From positions 248,001-312,000 of the forward strand of contig CAVYKB010000020.1 in the NCBI GenBank assembly GCA_963768975.1: a stretch of DNA of 64,000 nt. Direction: 5' to 3'. The notes below the pieces were generated by a model, which saw nothing but the letters and a program-made list of their open reading frames with translations, had not been told where the DNA came from and did no database searches. Each line of letters begins with the position of its first letter. Positions within the stretch are counted from its first letter, which is position 1. Below, piece after piece: positions 17,546 through 25,083 of this stretch. Position numbers and translations under genes: made by a program. The DNA is from CADCTB01 sp963768975. GTDB taxonomy: Bacteria; Actinomycetota; Acidimicrobiia; Acidimicrobiales; AC-14.

Positions 17546-18270
17546 CGCCCTCGCAGGGCGACGAGCACCGCCAGCGAGACGGTGAGCAGCACGACCGACA
17601 GCGCCACCGCGCTCTCGGGGTCCGTCTGGAGGCCGGCGTAGATGGCCGTCGGCAGGGTGCGGGTGCGGCCGGGGAGGCTGCCGGCGAAGGTCACGGTGGC
17701 GCCGAACTCTCCGAGGGCGCGGGCCCAGGCCAGAGCGGCGCCGGCGACCAGCGAGGGAGCGATCAACGGGACGGTGACCGTCCGGAAGCGGTGCCACGGG
17801 CGGGCGCCGAGGGTGGCGGCCGCGTCCTCGTACCGACGGTCGAGCTGGCGCAGGCCGGCTTCGGCCGCGATCACCATGAACGGCATGGCGACGAACGCCT
17901 GGGCCACGACCACGCCGGCGGTCGTGAACGGCAGCCCGGTGCCTATCAGGCCCCGCCGGCCAAACACCGCCAGCAGGCCGACCCCGCCCACCACCGGGGG
18001 CAGCACCATCGGCAGCGTCACCAACGCGCGGAGGAGGGACCGGCCGGGGAAGTCGCCCCGGGCGAGGACCCAGGCCAGCGGCACGCCCAGGACGATGGCG
18101 ACGGCCAGTGCGCCAGCCGAGCACAGCAGCGACAGGCGCAGGGCGTCGAGGGCCTCGGGCGATGACAGCTCCGAGGCGATCGTCGACCACGGCGCCCGCT
18201 GGAGCAGGCCGGCGAGAGGCAGGACCAGCAAGGCCACGCCGGCGCCGGCCAGAAGCACGACCCGTTTCAC
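17530..18270 (-). CDS. modB: Molybdate ABC transporter permease
   Basis: 246 residues, five or so transmembrane helices of the BPD type. The cytoplasmic EAA loop that docks ModC is present: DAAATLGARPWHRFRTVTVP. The segment ARALGEFGATVTFAG is a strong ModB marker. The start overlaps the modA stop (ATG 18270, stop of modA at 18267). Confidence 0.93.
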   Translation of the reverse strand: MKRVVLLAGAGVALLVLPLAGLLQRAPWSTIASELSSPEALDALRLSLLCSAGALAVAIVLGVPLAWVLARGDFPGRSLLRALVTLPMVLPPVVGGVGLLAVFGRRGLIGTGLPFTTAGVVVAQAFVAMPFMVIAAEAGLRQLDRRYEDAAATLGARPWHRFRTVTVPLIAPSLVAGAALAWARALGEFGATVTFAGSLPGRTRTLPTAIYAGLQTDPESAVALSVVLLTVSLAVLVALRGRWLVR

Positions 18271-18953
18271 GGCAGCAGGAAGCCGTGCTTCGTCAGCGCG
18301 GCGCGCCCGGCGTCGCCGAGCAGCCGCAGCACGAAGGCCTCGGCGCCGGCCCGGTCACCGGTGGCCCGCACCACCGCCACCGGGTAGGTGGCGATCACAT
18401 TGGCCGCGTCGGGGATGTCGACCCGGGCTGACCCGGTGACGTCGGTGTCATAGACGACACCGGCGTCGGCCTCGCCCGCCGCCACCTTGGCGGCCACGGC
18501 CTTCACGTCGAGCTCCAGTGACACCGGCCGCACGGCAGCGCCGGCGCGGTCGAGGGCCTGGCGGGCGTAGCGGCCGGCGGGGACCGACAGGTCGGCGAGC
18601 ACCACCTTGAGGCCGGGGCGGGCCAGGTCGGCCAGGCCGGCGATCCGCTCGGGATTCCCCGGCTCGACGGCGATGGCGAGGCGGTTGCGGGCGAAGGTCT
18701 GCGGCGCGTCGACGAGGCCGGCGCGCACCAGCCGCGCCATGGCTTCGGGATCTGCGGTGGCGATCACGTCGACCGGCGCCCCGGCTTCGACCTGGGCGAC
18801 CAGCTGCGGCGAGCCGGCGAAGCTGAACGTCGCCCCGCCGAGGCCGGTGAAAACCTCGGTGAGCGACGCCGCGGCCAGCACGGTGACGCCGGCGTCGGCG
18901 GAGGTGCACGCGGCGGCCACCAGGAGAGCGACCGCAGCGAGCAGCCGCCTCAC
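18267..18953 (-). CDS. modA: Molybdate-binding lipoprotein
   Basis: 228 residues from GTG 18953, which overlaps the stop of the upstream regulator (GTGA). A short lipoprotein signal, VRRLLAAVALLVAAACTS, has Cys in the lipobox. The mature protein opens with VTVLAAASLTEVF, characteristic of ModA/WtpA-type oxyanion binders, and contains VDVIATADPEAM and AGVVYDTDVTGS. It delivers molybdate to ModB/ModC at the membrane. Confidence 0.92.
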   Translation of the reverse strand: MRRLLAAVALLVAAACTSADAGVTVLAAASLTEVFTGLGGATFSFAGSPQLVAQVEAGAPVDVIATADPEAMARLVRAGLVDAPQTFARNRLAIAVEPGNPERIAGLADLARPGLKVVLADLSVPAGRYARQALDRAGAAVRPVSLELDVKAVAAKVAAGEADAGVVYDTDVTGSARVDIPDAANVIATYPVAVVRATGDRAGAEAFVLRLLGDAGRAALTKHGFLLP

Positions 18954-19351
18954 GGCTGCGCCGGCATCTCGATGACCACGTTCGTGGCCTTGATGGCCGC
19001 GACGGCCAGCATCCCCGGCACCAGCACCAGCTCGTCGACCGCCTCCCGGCTCAGCAGGGCGACCACCCGGTGTGGCCCCGCCTGCAGCTCCACTTGGGCC
19101 ATAACGGTGTCCTTCACGACCCGCGTGACGATGCCGGTGAAGCGGTTGCGGGCCGACCCCGACACGATGGCGCCGGCCGCCGGCTCGGCGCCCAGCGTGC
19201 GGGCCAGCTCGGCCAGCGCCGTGCCCTCGACCACTCGCCGCCCGCCCTCGGTCCGGGTGGTGGGCAGGCGGCCGGCGTCGGCCCAGCGCCGCACCGTGTC
19301 CGTGCTCACGCCCAGTAGCTGGGCGGCCTGGCCCATGCGGAACGTCGCCAC
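18950..19351 (-). CDS. Excisionase/MerR-type HTH protein with molybdate-binding Mop (TOBE) domain
   Basis: 133 residues; GTG 19351 is the preferred start (GTG 19357 and ATG 19336 are alternatives). The N-terminus is a MerR/excisionase-like helix-turn-helix (FRMGQAAQLLGVSTDTVRRW). The C-terminal 65 residues are a Mop domain (ARNRFTGIVTRVVKDTVMAQ ... VAAIKATNVVIEM), as in ModE and molbindins. Being first in the mod operon with a 4-base overlap to modA, it is most likely the molybdate-responsive regulator of that operon. This architecture replaces the classical ModE HTH. Confidence 0.85.
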   Translation of the reverse strand: MATFRMGQAAQLLGVSTDTVRRWADAGRLPTTRTEGGRRVVEGTALAELARTLGAEPAAGAIVSGSARNRFTGIVTRVVKDTVMAQVELQAGPHRVVALLSREAVDELVLVPGMLAVAAIKATNVVIEMPAQP

Positions 19352-19357
19352 TGACAC

Positions 19358-19432
19358 AGCATATGCGAGCTTGTCTAGCCAAAGTACCCGTATATGCGGC
19401 AAGCCGTTGTCCTGGACGGTCCCTTTCGTAGG
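19358..19432. promoter_or_regulatory. Divergent control region of mod operon with two ATATGCG repeats
   Basis: ATATGCG occurs at 19361-19367 and again at 19392-19398, 31 bases apart (three helical turns), the first inside the palindrome GCATATGC. On the minus strand TATGCT (19365-19360) sits where a -10 for a nearly leaderless regulator mRNA would be. Binding by the HTH-Mop protein is inferred only. Confidence 0.35.
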
Positions 19433-20854
19433 ATGACGCGAGTGAGCTTCCTTCGCCGCCCCGTCGTTCTCATGGTGCTTGGCTTCGTCGTCCTGGCTGG
19501 CGGGGGCCTCGCCTTCGTCACCCGGGACACGGACAAGACCCCCCAGGTCTCGGCGACCGTGTGTGAGTTCCCTCCCTGCCGGGCCGCCGCCGACCCCTTC
19601 CCCGCCCGGGGCTACGAGGGCGGCTACGTCGTCGCCGACCCGGCTGATCCCGACCACGTCGTCATCGCCGACACCAACGTGCTGGCCAGCCGTTGCGGCT
19701 TCCACACCACTTTCAACCGGGGCCGCGAGTGGACCGACGGCGTCTACGACCTGCCCTCCGGCTTCACGGGCTGCCGCATCAACGGCAACTCCGGCGGCCA
19801 CGTGGCCAGCGGCAGCATCGCTCGCGGCAGCGGGGCCCGCATCTACAGCGTGTTCGGCTCGGCCCACCAGGACGACAACGGCCGCGAGAGCGTGCTCCTC
19901 GCCATCTCCAGCGACGGCGGGGCCACCTTCGCCCCCTCGAAGGTCGTCATTCGCCCCACCGGCCCCGATATCGGCCTGGCGCGGCCCCTCATGACGGTCG
20001 TACCCGGCACGAGCGGCCCGGATATCGTGCTGATCTCGACGTGGACCTGCCACCCCGGCGAGGTCCGGGGGACCTCGTGTGACGGCGTCCTGTTCTCCCG
20101 CTCCGACGACGGCGGCCAGACGTTCTCCGCGCCCGTGGTCGTCAACGACCCGCCCGCCGGCCAGAACCCGTCCCAGCCGGCCATGGACCGTGAAGGCGTG
20201 GTCTACATGACGTTCCAGCGCCGGTTCAGCGACGGGCCCGTGGAGCTCTACCTGGCCAAGTCCACCGACGGGGGCAAGACGTTCGCCCGCACCCTGCTCG
20301 ACCGCCAGATCCAGATCGGCGTGCAGTACGACTCGGCCAAGTTGGTCGCCGACCCGCTGACCAACGCGCTCTACACCGTGTGGGCCGACTCCCGCACCGG
20401 TCGGTTCCAGATCTTCTTCCGGAAGTCCCTCGACAAGGGGGTCAGCTGGGGCGAGCGGTCGGTGCTGCTGGCGCCGGACCGGGACGCCACCGGTTCCAGC
20501 CGCTCGCCGTCGATCTCGGTCGCACCCAACGGGCGGATCGACGTCGTCTACTACCACACGTCGCCGGCGCCCGACCGCCAGACCTTCGACGACGTGTACT
20601 GGAATTACTCGATCGACGGCGGCGAGAACTTCCTCGCCCGCCAGGTCAACGAGGAGCCGATCGATCGGAACAAGGGGTACTCCGGGCCGGCGGGCGAGCT
20701 GCGCCAGCTCGGCAACCACTACCCGCCGGGCGTGGCGTCGACCGACGCCTACGCCTTCATCGTCTGGAGCGACACCCGGGCCGCCGACGACATCACCAAC
20801 GCCCAGGACGTCGTCCTCCGCCGCATGGAGCTGCTCGGCGCCACCCCGCCGTAG
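19433..20854 (+). CDS. Membrane-anchored sialidase-like BNR propeller protein
   Basis: 473 residues from ATG 19433 (GTG 19442 also possible). An N-terminal signal anchor, FLRRPVVLMVLGFVVLAGGG, places the rest outside the cell. Several Asp-box repeats are seen (SSDGGATFA, SDDGGQTFS, STDGGKTFA, SLDKGVSWG, SIDGGENFL), consistent with a six-bladed sialidase-fold domain. Paired cysteines (CEFPPC; CGFH/CRI) suggest disulfides. I see no convincing sialidase catalytic triad and would call it an exo-propeller of unknown ligand. It is divergent from the mod operon. Confidence 0.75.
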   Translation: MTRVSFLRRPVVLMVLGFVVLAGGGLAFVTRDTDKTPQVSATVCEFPPCRAAADPFPARGYEGGYVVADPADPDHVVIADTNVLASRCGFHTTFNRGREWTDGVYDLPSGFTGCRINGNSGGHVASGSIARGSGARIYSVFGSAHQDDNGRESVLLAISSDGGATFAPSKVVIRPTGPDIGLARPLMTVVPGTSGPDIVLISTWTCHPGEVRGTSCDGVLFSRSDDGGQTFSAPVVVNDPPAGQNPSQPAMDREGVVYMTFQRRFSDGPVELYLAKSTDGGKTFARTLLDRQIQIGVQYDSAKLVADPLTNALYTVWADSRTGRFQIFFRKSLDKGVSWGERSVLLAPDRDATGSSRSPSISVAPNGRIDVVYYHTSPAPDRQTFDDVYWNYSIDGGENFLARQVNEEPIDRNKGYSGPAGELRQLGNHYPPGVASTDAYAFIVWSDTRAADDITNAQDVVLRRMELLGATPP

Positions 20855-20863
20855 CGCACGAGC

Positions 20864-21648
20864 TCACCGCTGGTGCTTCGGGCAGCTCCACGTCGTCCGC
20901 CCGCCGACGGTTCGCCGCACGAGCGGGGTGCCGTCGAGCGGGCACGTCCCGCCCGGCTGGCGCTGGGTCTGGAGGTCGCCGGTGTGCGAGCCGCCCTGGG
21001 CGATGAGGTCCTTCAGGGTGCCGACCAGGTGCTCGTGGAGCCGGGTGACCTCGTTGGTGAGAGGGTGCCCGCCGGCCGGCCGGGGTCGAGGCCGGCCCGC
21101 CACAGGATCTCGTCCGCGGCCAGGTTGCCCACGCCGGCCAACCGGGCCTGGTCGAGCAGGCGGGCCTTGAGTGGCGCCTGGCTCCGCCCGAGCGCCTGGA
21201 CCAGGTCGTCGGCGGTGAGGGTCAGGGCGTCGGGGCCGAGCCGCTCTTCCGCCGGCGCCAGCTCCACGCCCCCGAGTCGGCGAGGGTCGCGGATGCGCAT
21301 GTCGCCCCCGTCGGTGAAGCGCACGCCGAACCGGTCCCACCGCTCCAGGTCGGCGTTGGAGCTGTAGAGCAGTTCGTCCACGCCGGCGGTCCCGTCGACG
21401 AGCAACCGCCCGCTCATGCCGAACCGGAGGCCGAGCACGGGCCCCTTCTTGTCGGTGTCGAGCAGGAGTAGCTTGCCCACGCGGCGGGCGTCGATGAAGC
21501 GCCGGCCGACGAGCGCGTCGGCGAGGGTGCCGGCGTCGAGCCCGCCCCGCAGGTACCAGGCGTCGGGGGCGACGACCTCGGCCACGGGCCGGCCCAGTGC
21601 GCGCGCCGCCAGCCTGCGGTACGCGTCGACCTCGGCCAGCTCCGGCAT
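20864..21648 (-). pseudogene. Fpg/Nei-family DNA glycosylase with a one-base frameshift
   Basis: From ATG 21648 the frame begins MPELAEVDAYRR, giving the N-terminal Pro-Glu catalytic pair of formamidopyrimidine glycosylases. It runs through LRFGMSGRLLVDG, RLGPDAL and LARLAG-like H2TH residues (LDQARLAGVGNLAADEILW), then leaves frame near 21066-21085 in a GC-rich stretch. The other frame continues LTNEVTRLHEHLVGTLKDLI, GGSHTGDLQ and a C-terminal finger ending at 20864. The finger reads CPLDGTPL ... TTWSCPKHQR, so two of the four usual zinc cysteines are Asp and His. One base restores a protein of about 260 residues, the family's size. Real inactivation and assembly error cannot be separated here. 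Confidence 0.75.
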
Positions 21649-21651
21649 GCC

Positions 21652-21798
21652 GTGACCGTACCTTCGCAGACGGACGCCGCCGCCGACGCCGGACGGGATG
21701 CGGCGCTGGCCGAGGCGGGCTACACGGTTGTCCGCATCAAGGAGCACGACCTCTGGCACCGGCCCGACGACGTGGTGAGGCGGTTTGTAGCCCTCTGA
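21652..21798 (+). pseudogene. C-terminal remnant of a DUF559/Vsr-like nuclease
   Basis: A 48-codon frame from GTG 21652, in the gap between the glycosylase start and the FrhB-like gene. It reads AGRDAALAEAGYTVVRIKEH then DLWHRPDDVVRRFV, matching the last strands and helix of DUF559 restriction-like nucleases (compare DARRETAIVAATGW in the gene at 54976). The catalytic Asp/Glu core is missing, so it is a fragment. It has no ribosome site of note. Confidence 0.45.
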
Positions 21799-21817
21799 GC
21801 GCCCCTACAGTGGTCGG

Positions 21818-22963
21818 GTGCCCCGGGAAGTCCTGCAGTGGAAACACCTGTACTCAGAAGTCGTCACGTCTGGCCTGTGCACCGGGTGCGCCGGCTGCGT
21901 GGTGGCCTGCCCTCACGACGTGCTCGGGTACGACGACAATGAAGGGGTCTACAAGCCGCACCATCTCGAGGAGGAGCTCGGCCCGGACAACTGCATCCAC
22001 GGGGAGAAGGGCTGCACGTCCTGCACCCGGGCCTGCCCCCGGTTCCGCAGCTGGGAGACCGAGATCGACACCCACCTCTTCGGGCGGGCACGCACCGCCG
22101 AGGAGGCCGACGGCATCTCCAAGGACATCATCCTGGCGAGGGCCGCCGACCCGAAGGTGCATGAGCTCGGCCAGGATGGCGGGCTGGTCTCGGCCATCCT
22201 CATCTGGTGCCTGGAGAAGGGCTACATCGACGCCGCCCTCGTGTCCTACCTCGAGGGCGACGGCACGTCGTGGAAGGCCATCCCCGGCGTGGCCCGCACG
22301 CCCGAGGAGGTCCTCGCCGCCGCCGGCAGCCGTTACACCTACTCGGCCAACACCATGGCCTACGCCGAGGCGGTGGAGGGCGGCGCCGAGAAGCTGGCGC
22401 TCGTGGGCATGAGCTGCCAGTCGTCGGTCCCGCCGGTGATGACCGTGCGCAAGGCGGGCAAGCCCGCCCGCCGGTTCGTGCTCAACATCGGCCTGCTGTG
22501 CTCGAAGACCTTCGACGACGCGATCTTCGAGGAGCTGTTCGAGGCCAAGTACGGCCTGCGCAAGCAGGACATGGTCAAAATGAACATCAAGGGCGTCTTC
22601 CAGATATGGATGCGCAACGGCGACTACCACGAGGTGCCGCTCAAGGAGTGCCACGCCTGGACCCGTGAGGGCTGCAAGCTGTGCCCCGACTTCGCCGCCG
22701 AGCACGCCGACATCTCCACCGGCGGCATCGGGGCGTTCAACGACTGGACGCTGACCATCATCCGTACCGATCTCGGTCGGGAGATCATGGTCAAGATGCT
22801 CCAGGACGGCACCATCGAGGGCCGTCCCGGCGACGACGACCCCGGCGCCATCGCCCTGCTCCGCAAGCTGTCGGTCAAGTCTCGCAAGCGCTGGCCCGAG
22901 ACCGCGGTGCCGGCGCCCCGCCTGATCCCGCCGCCCCCACCGAAGAAGGTCCCCGCCTCATGA
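21818..22963 (+). CDS. FrhB-type coenzyme F420 hydrogenase/dehydrogenase beta-subunit family protein
   Basis: 381 residues, GTG start at 21818. The N-terminus has ferredoxin-like clusters (CTGCAGCVVACP, then CTSCTRACP). The FrhB core follows: ELGQDGGLVSAILIWCLEKG, MSCQSSVPP, NIGLLCSKTF, and the late motif CKLCPDFAAEHADISTGGIG. The family binds FAD and Fe-S clusters and moves electrons to or from F420 or other carriers. No FrhA/FrhG partners are adjacent, so it is a stand-alone enzyme. A Pro-rich tail (LIPPPPPKKV) ends it. Its stop overlaps the ATG of the TGA-containing DsbA-like gene (ATGA at 22960), linking the two redox proteins. Confidence 0.85.
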   Translation: MPREVLQWKHLYSEVVTSGLCTGCAGCVVACPHDVLGYDDNEGVYKPHHLEEELGPDNCIHGEKGCTSCTRACPRFRSWETEIDTHLFGRARTAEEADGISKDIILARAADPKVHELGQDGGLVSAILIWCLEKGYIDAALVSYLEGDGTSWKAIPGVARTPEEVLAAAGSRYTYSANTMAYAEAVEGGAEKLALVGMSCQSSVPPVMTVRKAGKPARRFVLNIGLLCSKTFDDAIFEELFEAKYGLRKQDMVKMNIKGVFQIWMRNGDYHEVPLKECHAWTREGCKLCPDFAAEHADISTGGIGAFNDWTLTIIRTDLGREIMVKMLQDGTIEGRPGDDDPGAIALLRKLSVKSRKRWPETAVPAPRLIPPPPPKKVPAS

Positions 22964-23568
22964 CCCCGATCGAGTTCGCCGTCACCTGGGACTACCGCTG
23001 ACCATTCGCCCGCAACTTTGCCGAGCACGTGCTGCTCGGTCAGGAAGCCGCCGGCGACGAGTGGCGCGTCCGGTGGCTGGCGTTCTCCCTCAACCAGACC
23101 AAGGTTCCCGAAGGCGAGACCCACGTCTGGGACGAGCCCGAGATGGCCGGCGCCCGGATGGCCGTCGAGGTCGGCGTCGCCGTGCGCGACGGCTGGCCCG
23201 ACGCCTTCCCCGCTGTGCACCGGGCCCTGTTCGCCGCTCGCCATGACGAGGGCCTCGACATCCGGGACCACGACGTCGTGGCCGGCGTCCTCACCAAGCA
23301 GGGGGTCGACGCCGATCAGGTGTTCAACGAGGTCCTCGGCTGCACCCCCCGGGATGTCTTCCGTGCTGAGCACCACGCCGCGGTGGCCGAGCACAGGGTC
23401 TTCGGCGTCCCGACGGTGATCGCCGGCGACCAGGCTGTTTTCATCCGCCTCGTGAACCGGCCCACCGGCGACGCAGCCGAGGCCCGCCGGTGCATCGAGC
23501 GCTGCCTCGATCTCGTCACCGGCTGGACCAACCTCAACGAGTTCAAGCACACCTCGATCCCCCATTAG
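22960..23568 (+). CDS. DsbA-fold oxidoreductase with in-frame TGA at the active site (candidate selenoprotein)
   Basis: 202 codons from ATG 22960, ribosome site AAGAAGG upstream inside the FrhB-like gene, stop TAG at 23566. The only interruption is a TGA at 22999-23001, codon 14: FAVTWDYR-(TGA)-PFARNFAEHVL. The related actinobacterial DsbA-like proteins I recall read WDYRCPFARN here, so TGA replaces the catalytic cysteine; the CxxC partner position is Ala. The rest is a normal thioredoxin-fold insertion domain (WLAFSLNQTKVPEGE, HRVFGVPTVIAGDQAVFIR with the cis-Pro). An 8-bp hairpin at 23020-23040 fits a bacterial SECIS. Selenocysteine is the best reading; a nonsense mutation is the alternative. 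Gene callers would start it at 23018 or later and lose the active site. Confidence 0.72.
23020..23040 (+). promoter_or_regulatory. Candidate bacterial SECIS hairpin
   Basis: GCCGAGCA (23020-23027) pairs with TGCTCGGT (23033-23040), seven Watson-Crick pairs and one G-U, around the 5-base loop CGTGC. The loop starts 26 bases after the TGA and has G in its second position, within what is described for bacterial SECIS elements (loop about 16-37 bases from the UGA, a G among the first two loop bases). Confidence 0.55.
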
Positions 23569-23581
23569 CCTGCGCCGTCTC

Positions 23582-23989
23582 ATGGACAGAACACTCGTCA
23601 TCTGCAAGCCCGACGCCGTCGAGCGGGGGCTCGCCGGCCAGATCCTCGCTCGCCTCGAAGCCAAGGGCCTCCGGCTGGTCGCCGCCGAGCTGCGCACCAT
23701 CGACGCCGAGACCGCCGGCCAGCACTACGGCGAGCACAGCGGCAAGCCGTTCTACGGCGACCTGGTCAGCTTCATCACCCGCGGGCCGGCGCTGCTCATG
23801 GTGGTGGAGGGCCCGCAGGACACCTTCAAGGTGGTCCGCACGCTCATGGGCGCCACCAATCCGCGCGACGCAGCGCCCGGCACGATCCGGGGCGACCTCG
23901 CTATCGAGATGACTGAGAACCTCGTGCACGGCTCGGATTCCCCGGACTCGGCCGGGCGCGAGATCGGGCTCTTTTTTCCGGGGTTGTGA
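23582..23989 (+). CDS. ndk: Nucleoside-diphosphate kinase
   Basis: 135 residues, the normal length. It transfers phosphate from ATP to other NDPs through a phospho-histidine: ENLVHGSDSPDSAGREIGLF contains the active-site His and the conserved GSDS. The N-terminus RTLVICKPDAVERGL and the nucleotide-binding region GATNPRDAAPGTIRGD are standard. It starts 13 bases after the DsbA-like stop. Confidence 0.97.
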   Translation: MDRTLVICKPDAVERGLAGQILARLEAKGLRLVAAELRTIDAETAGQHYGEHSGKPFYGDLVSFITRGPALLMVVEGPQDTFKVVRTLMGATNPRDAAPGTIRGDLAIEMTENLVHGSDSPDSAGREIGLFFPGL

Positions 23990-24042
23990 GGCCATCCCAC
24001 AGCGCCTAGCCTCACGGTCGACCCCTGGCGCGGAGCCTGCCC

Positions 24043-25080
24043 ATGTCCGATAACTTCTTTTCAGCTTTCCTGGGTCGCGACATGGCGGTCGACCTGGGTA
24101 CGGCCAACACCCTGGTGTACGTGCGCGGCCGCGGCATCGTGCTGAACGAGCCCTCCGTCGTGGCGGTGAACGTCAAGGACGGCCGGCCGCTCGCCGTCGG
24201 GCTGGAGGCCAAGCGGATGATCGGGCGCACGCCCGGCCACATCCAGGCCGTCCGCCCGCTGCGCGACGGTGTGATCAACAACTTCGAGATCACTGAGAAG
24301 ATGCTGCGGTACTTCATCACCCGGGTGCACCAGCGCCGGTGGGCGAAGCCCCGCATGGTGATCTGCGTGCCCTCCGGCGTCACCGGCGTGGAGAAGCGGG
24401 CCGTGCAGGAGGCGGCGGAGTACGCCGGCGCCCGCAAGACCCCCTTCATCATCGAGGAGCCGATGGCCGCGGCCATCGGCGCCGGCCTGCCCGTCCACGA
24501 GCCCACCGGCAACATGGTCGTCGACATCGGCGGCGGCACCACCGAGGTGGCGGTCATCTCCCTGGGCGGCATCGTGACCAGCCAGTCGGTCCGCATCGGC
24601 GGCGACGAGCTCGACGACGCCATCATCCAGTTCATCAAGAAGGAATACAGCCTCGCTCTGGGGGAGCGCACCGCCGAGGAGATCAAGATTGCCCTCGGCT
24701 CCGCTTACCCGCTGGAGGAGGAGCTCCGGGCCGAGATCCGGGGCCGTGACCTCGTCACCGGCCTGCCCAAGACCATCGTGACCAGTACCGAGGAGGTCCG
24801 CCGGGCCCTCGACGAGCCGGTGTCGGCCATCGTCGACTCGGTGAAGGTCACGCTTGACAAGACGCCGCCGGAACTGGCCGCCGACATCATGGAGGCCGGC
24901 ATCGTGCTCACCGGCGGCGGCGCCCTGCTGCACGGCCTCGACGTGCGCCTGCGGGCGGAGACCGGCATGCCCATCGTCATCGCCAACAACCCGCTCTTCT
25001 CGGTGGCGCTCGGTGCAGGCCAGTGCCTCGAGGAGTTCAACGTCCTACGGCAGGTACTGAACCCCAACAACGACAGGTAA
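24043..25080 (+). CDS. mreB: Rod shape-determining actin homologue MreB
   Basis: 345 residues. It polymerises under the membrane to direct lateral wall synthesis. Phosphate 1 region DLGTANTLVYVRGRG, connector and phosphate 2 region VVDIGGGTTEVAVISLGG, and adenosine motif VLTGGGALLHGLD are all present. First gene of mreBCD-mrdA-rodA; mreC begins four bases after its stop. Presence of mreB indicates rod-shaped growth by lateral elongation. Confidence 0.97.
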   Translation: MSDNFFSAFLGRDMAVDLGTANTLVYVRGRGIVLNEPSVVAVNVKDGRPLAVGLEAKRMIGRTPGHIQAVRPLRDGVINNFEITEKMLRYFITRVHQRRWAKPRMVICVPSGVTGVEKRAVQEAAEYAGARKTPFIIEEPMAAAIGAGLPVHEPTGNMVVDIGGGTTEVAVISLGGIVTSQSVRIGGDELDDAIIQFIKKEYSLALGERTAEEIKIALGSAYPLEEELRAEIRGRDLVTGLPKTIVTSTEEVRRALDEPVSAIVDSVKVTLDKTPPELAADIMEAGIVLTGGGALLHGLDVRLRAETGMPIVIANNPLFSVALGAGQCLEEFNVLRQVLNPNNDR

Positions 25081-25083
25081 CGG

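Noticed and set aside
19394..19432. Earlier start for the BNR membrane protein
   Set aside because: The preceding residues have no ribosome site and would push the signal anchor inward; ATG 19433 gives a normal signal.
22981..23020. TGA read as tryptophan or glycine (alternative genetic code)
   Set aside because: TGA ends many clearly conserved genes here at their expected lengths (rodA, ndk, mreC, murI), so it is a normal stop.
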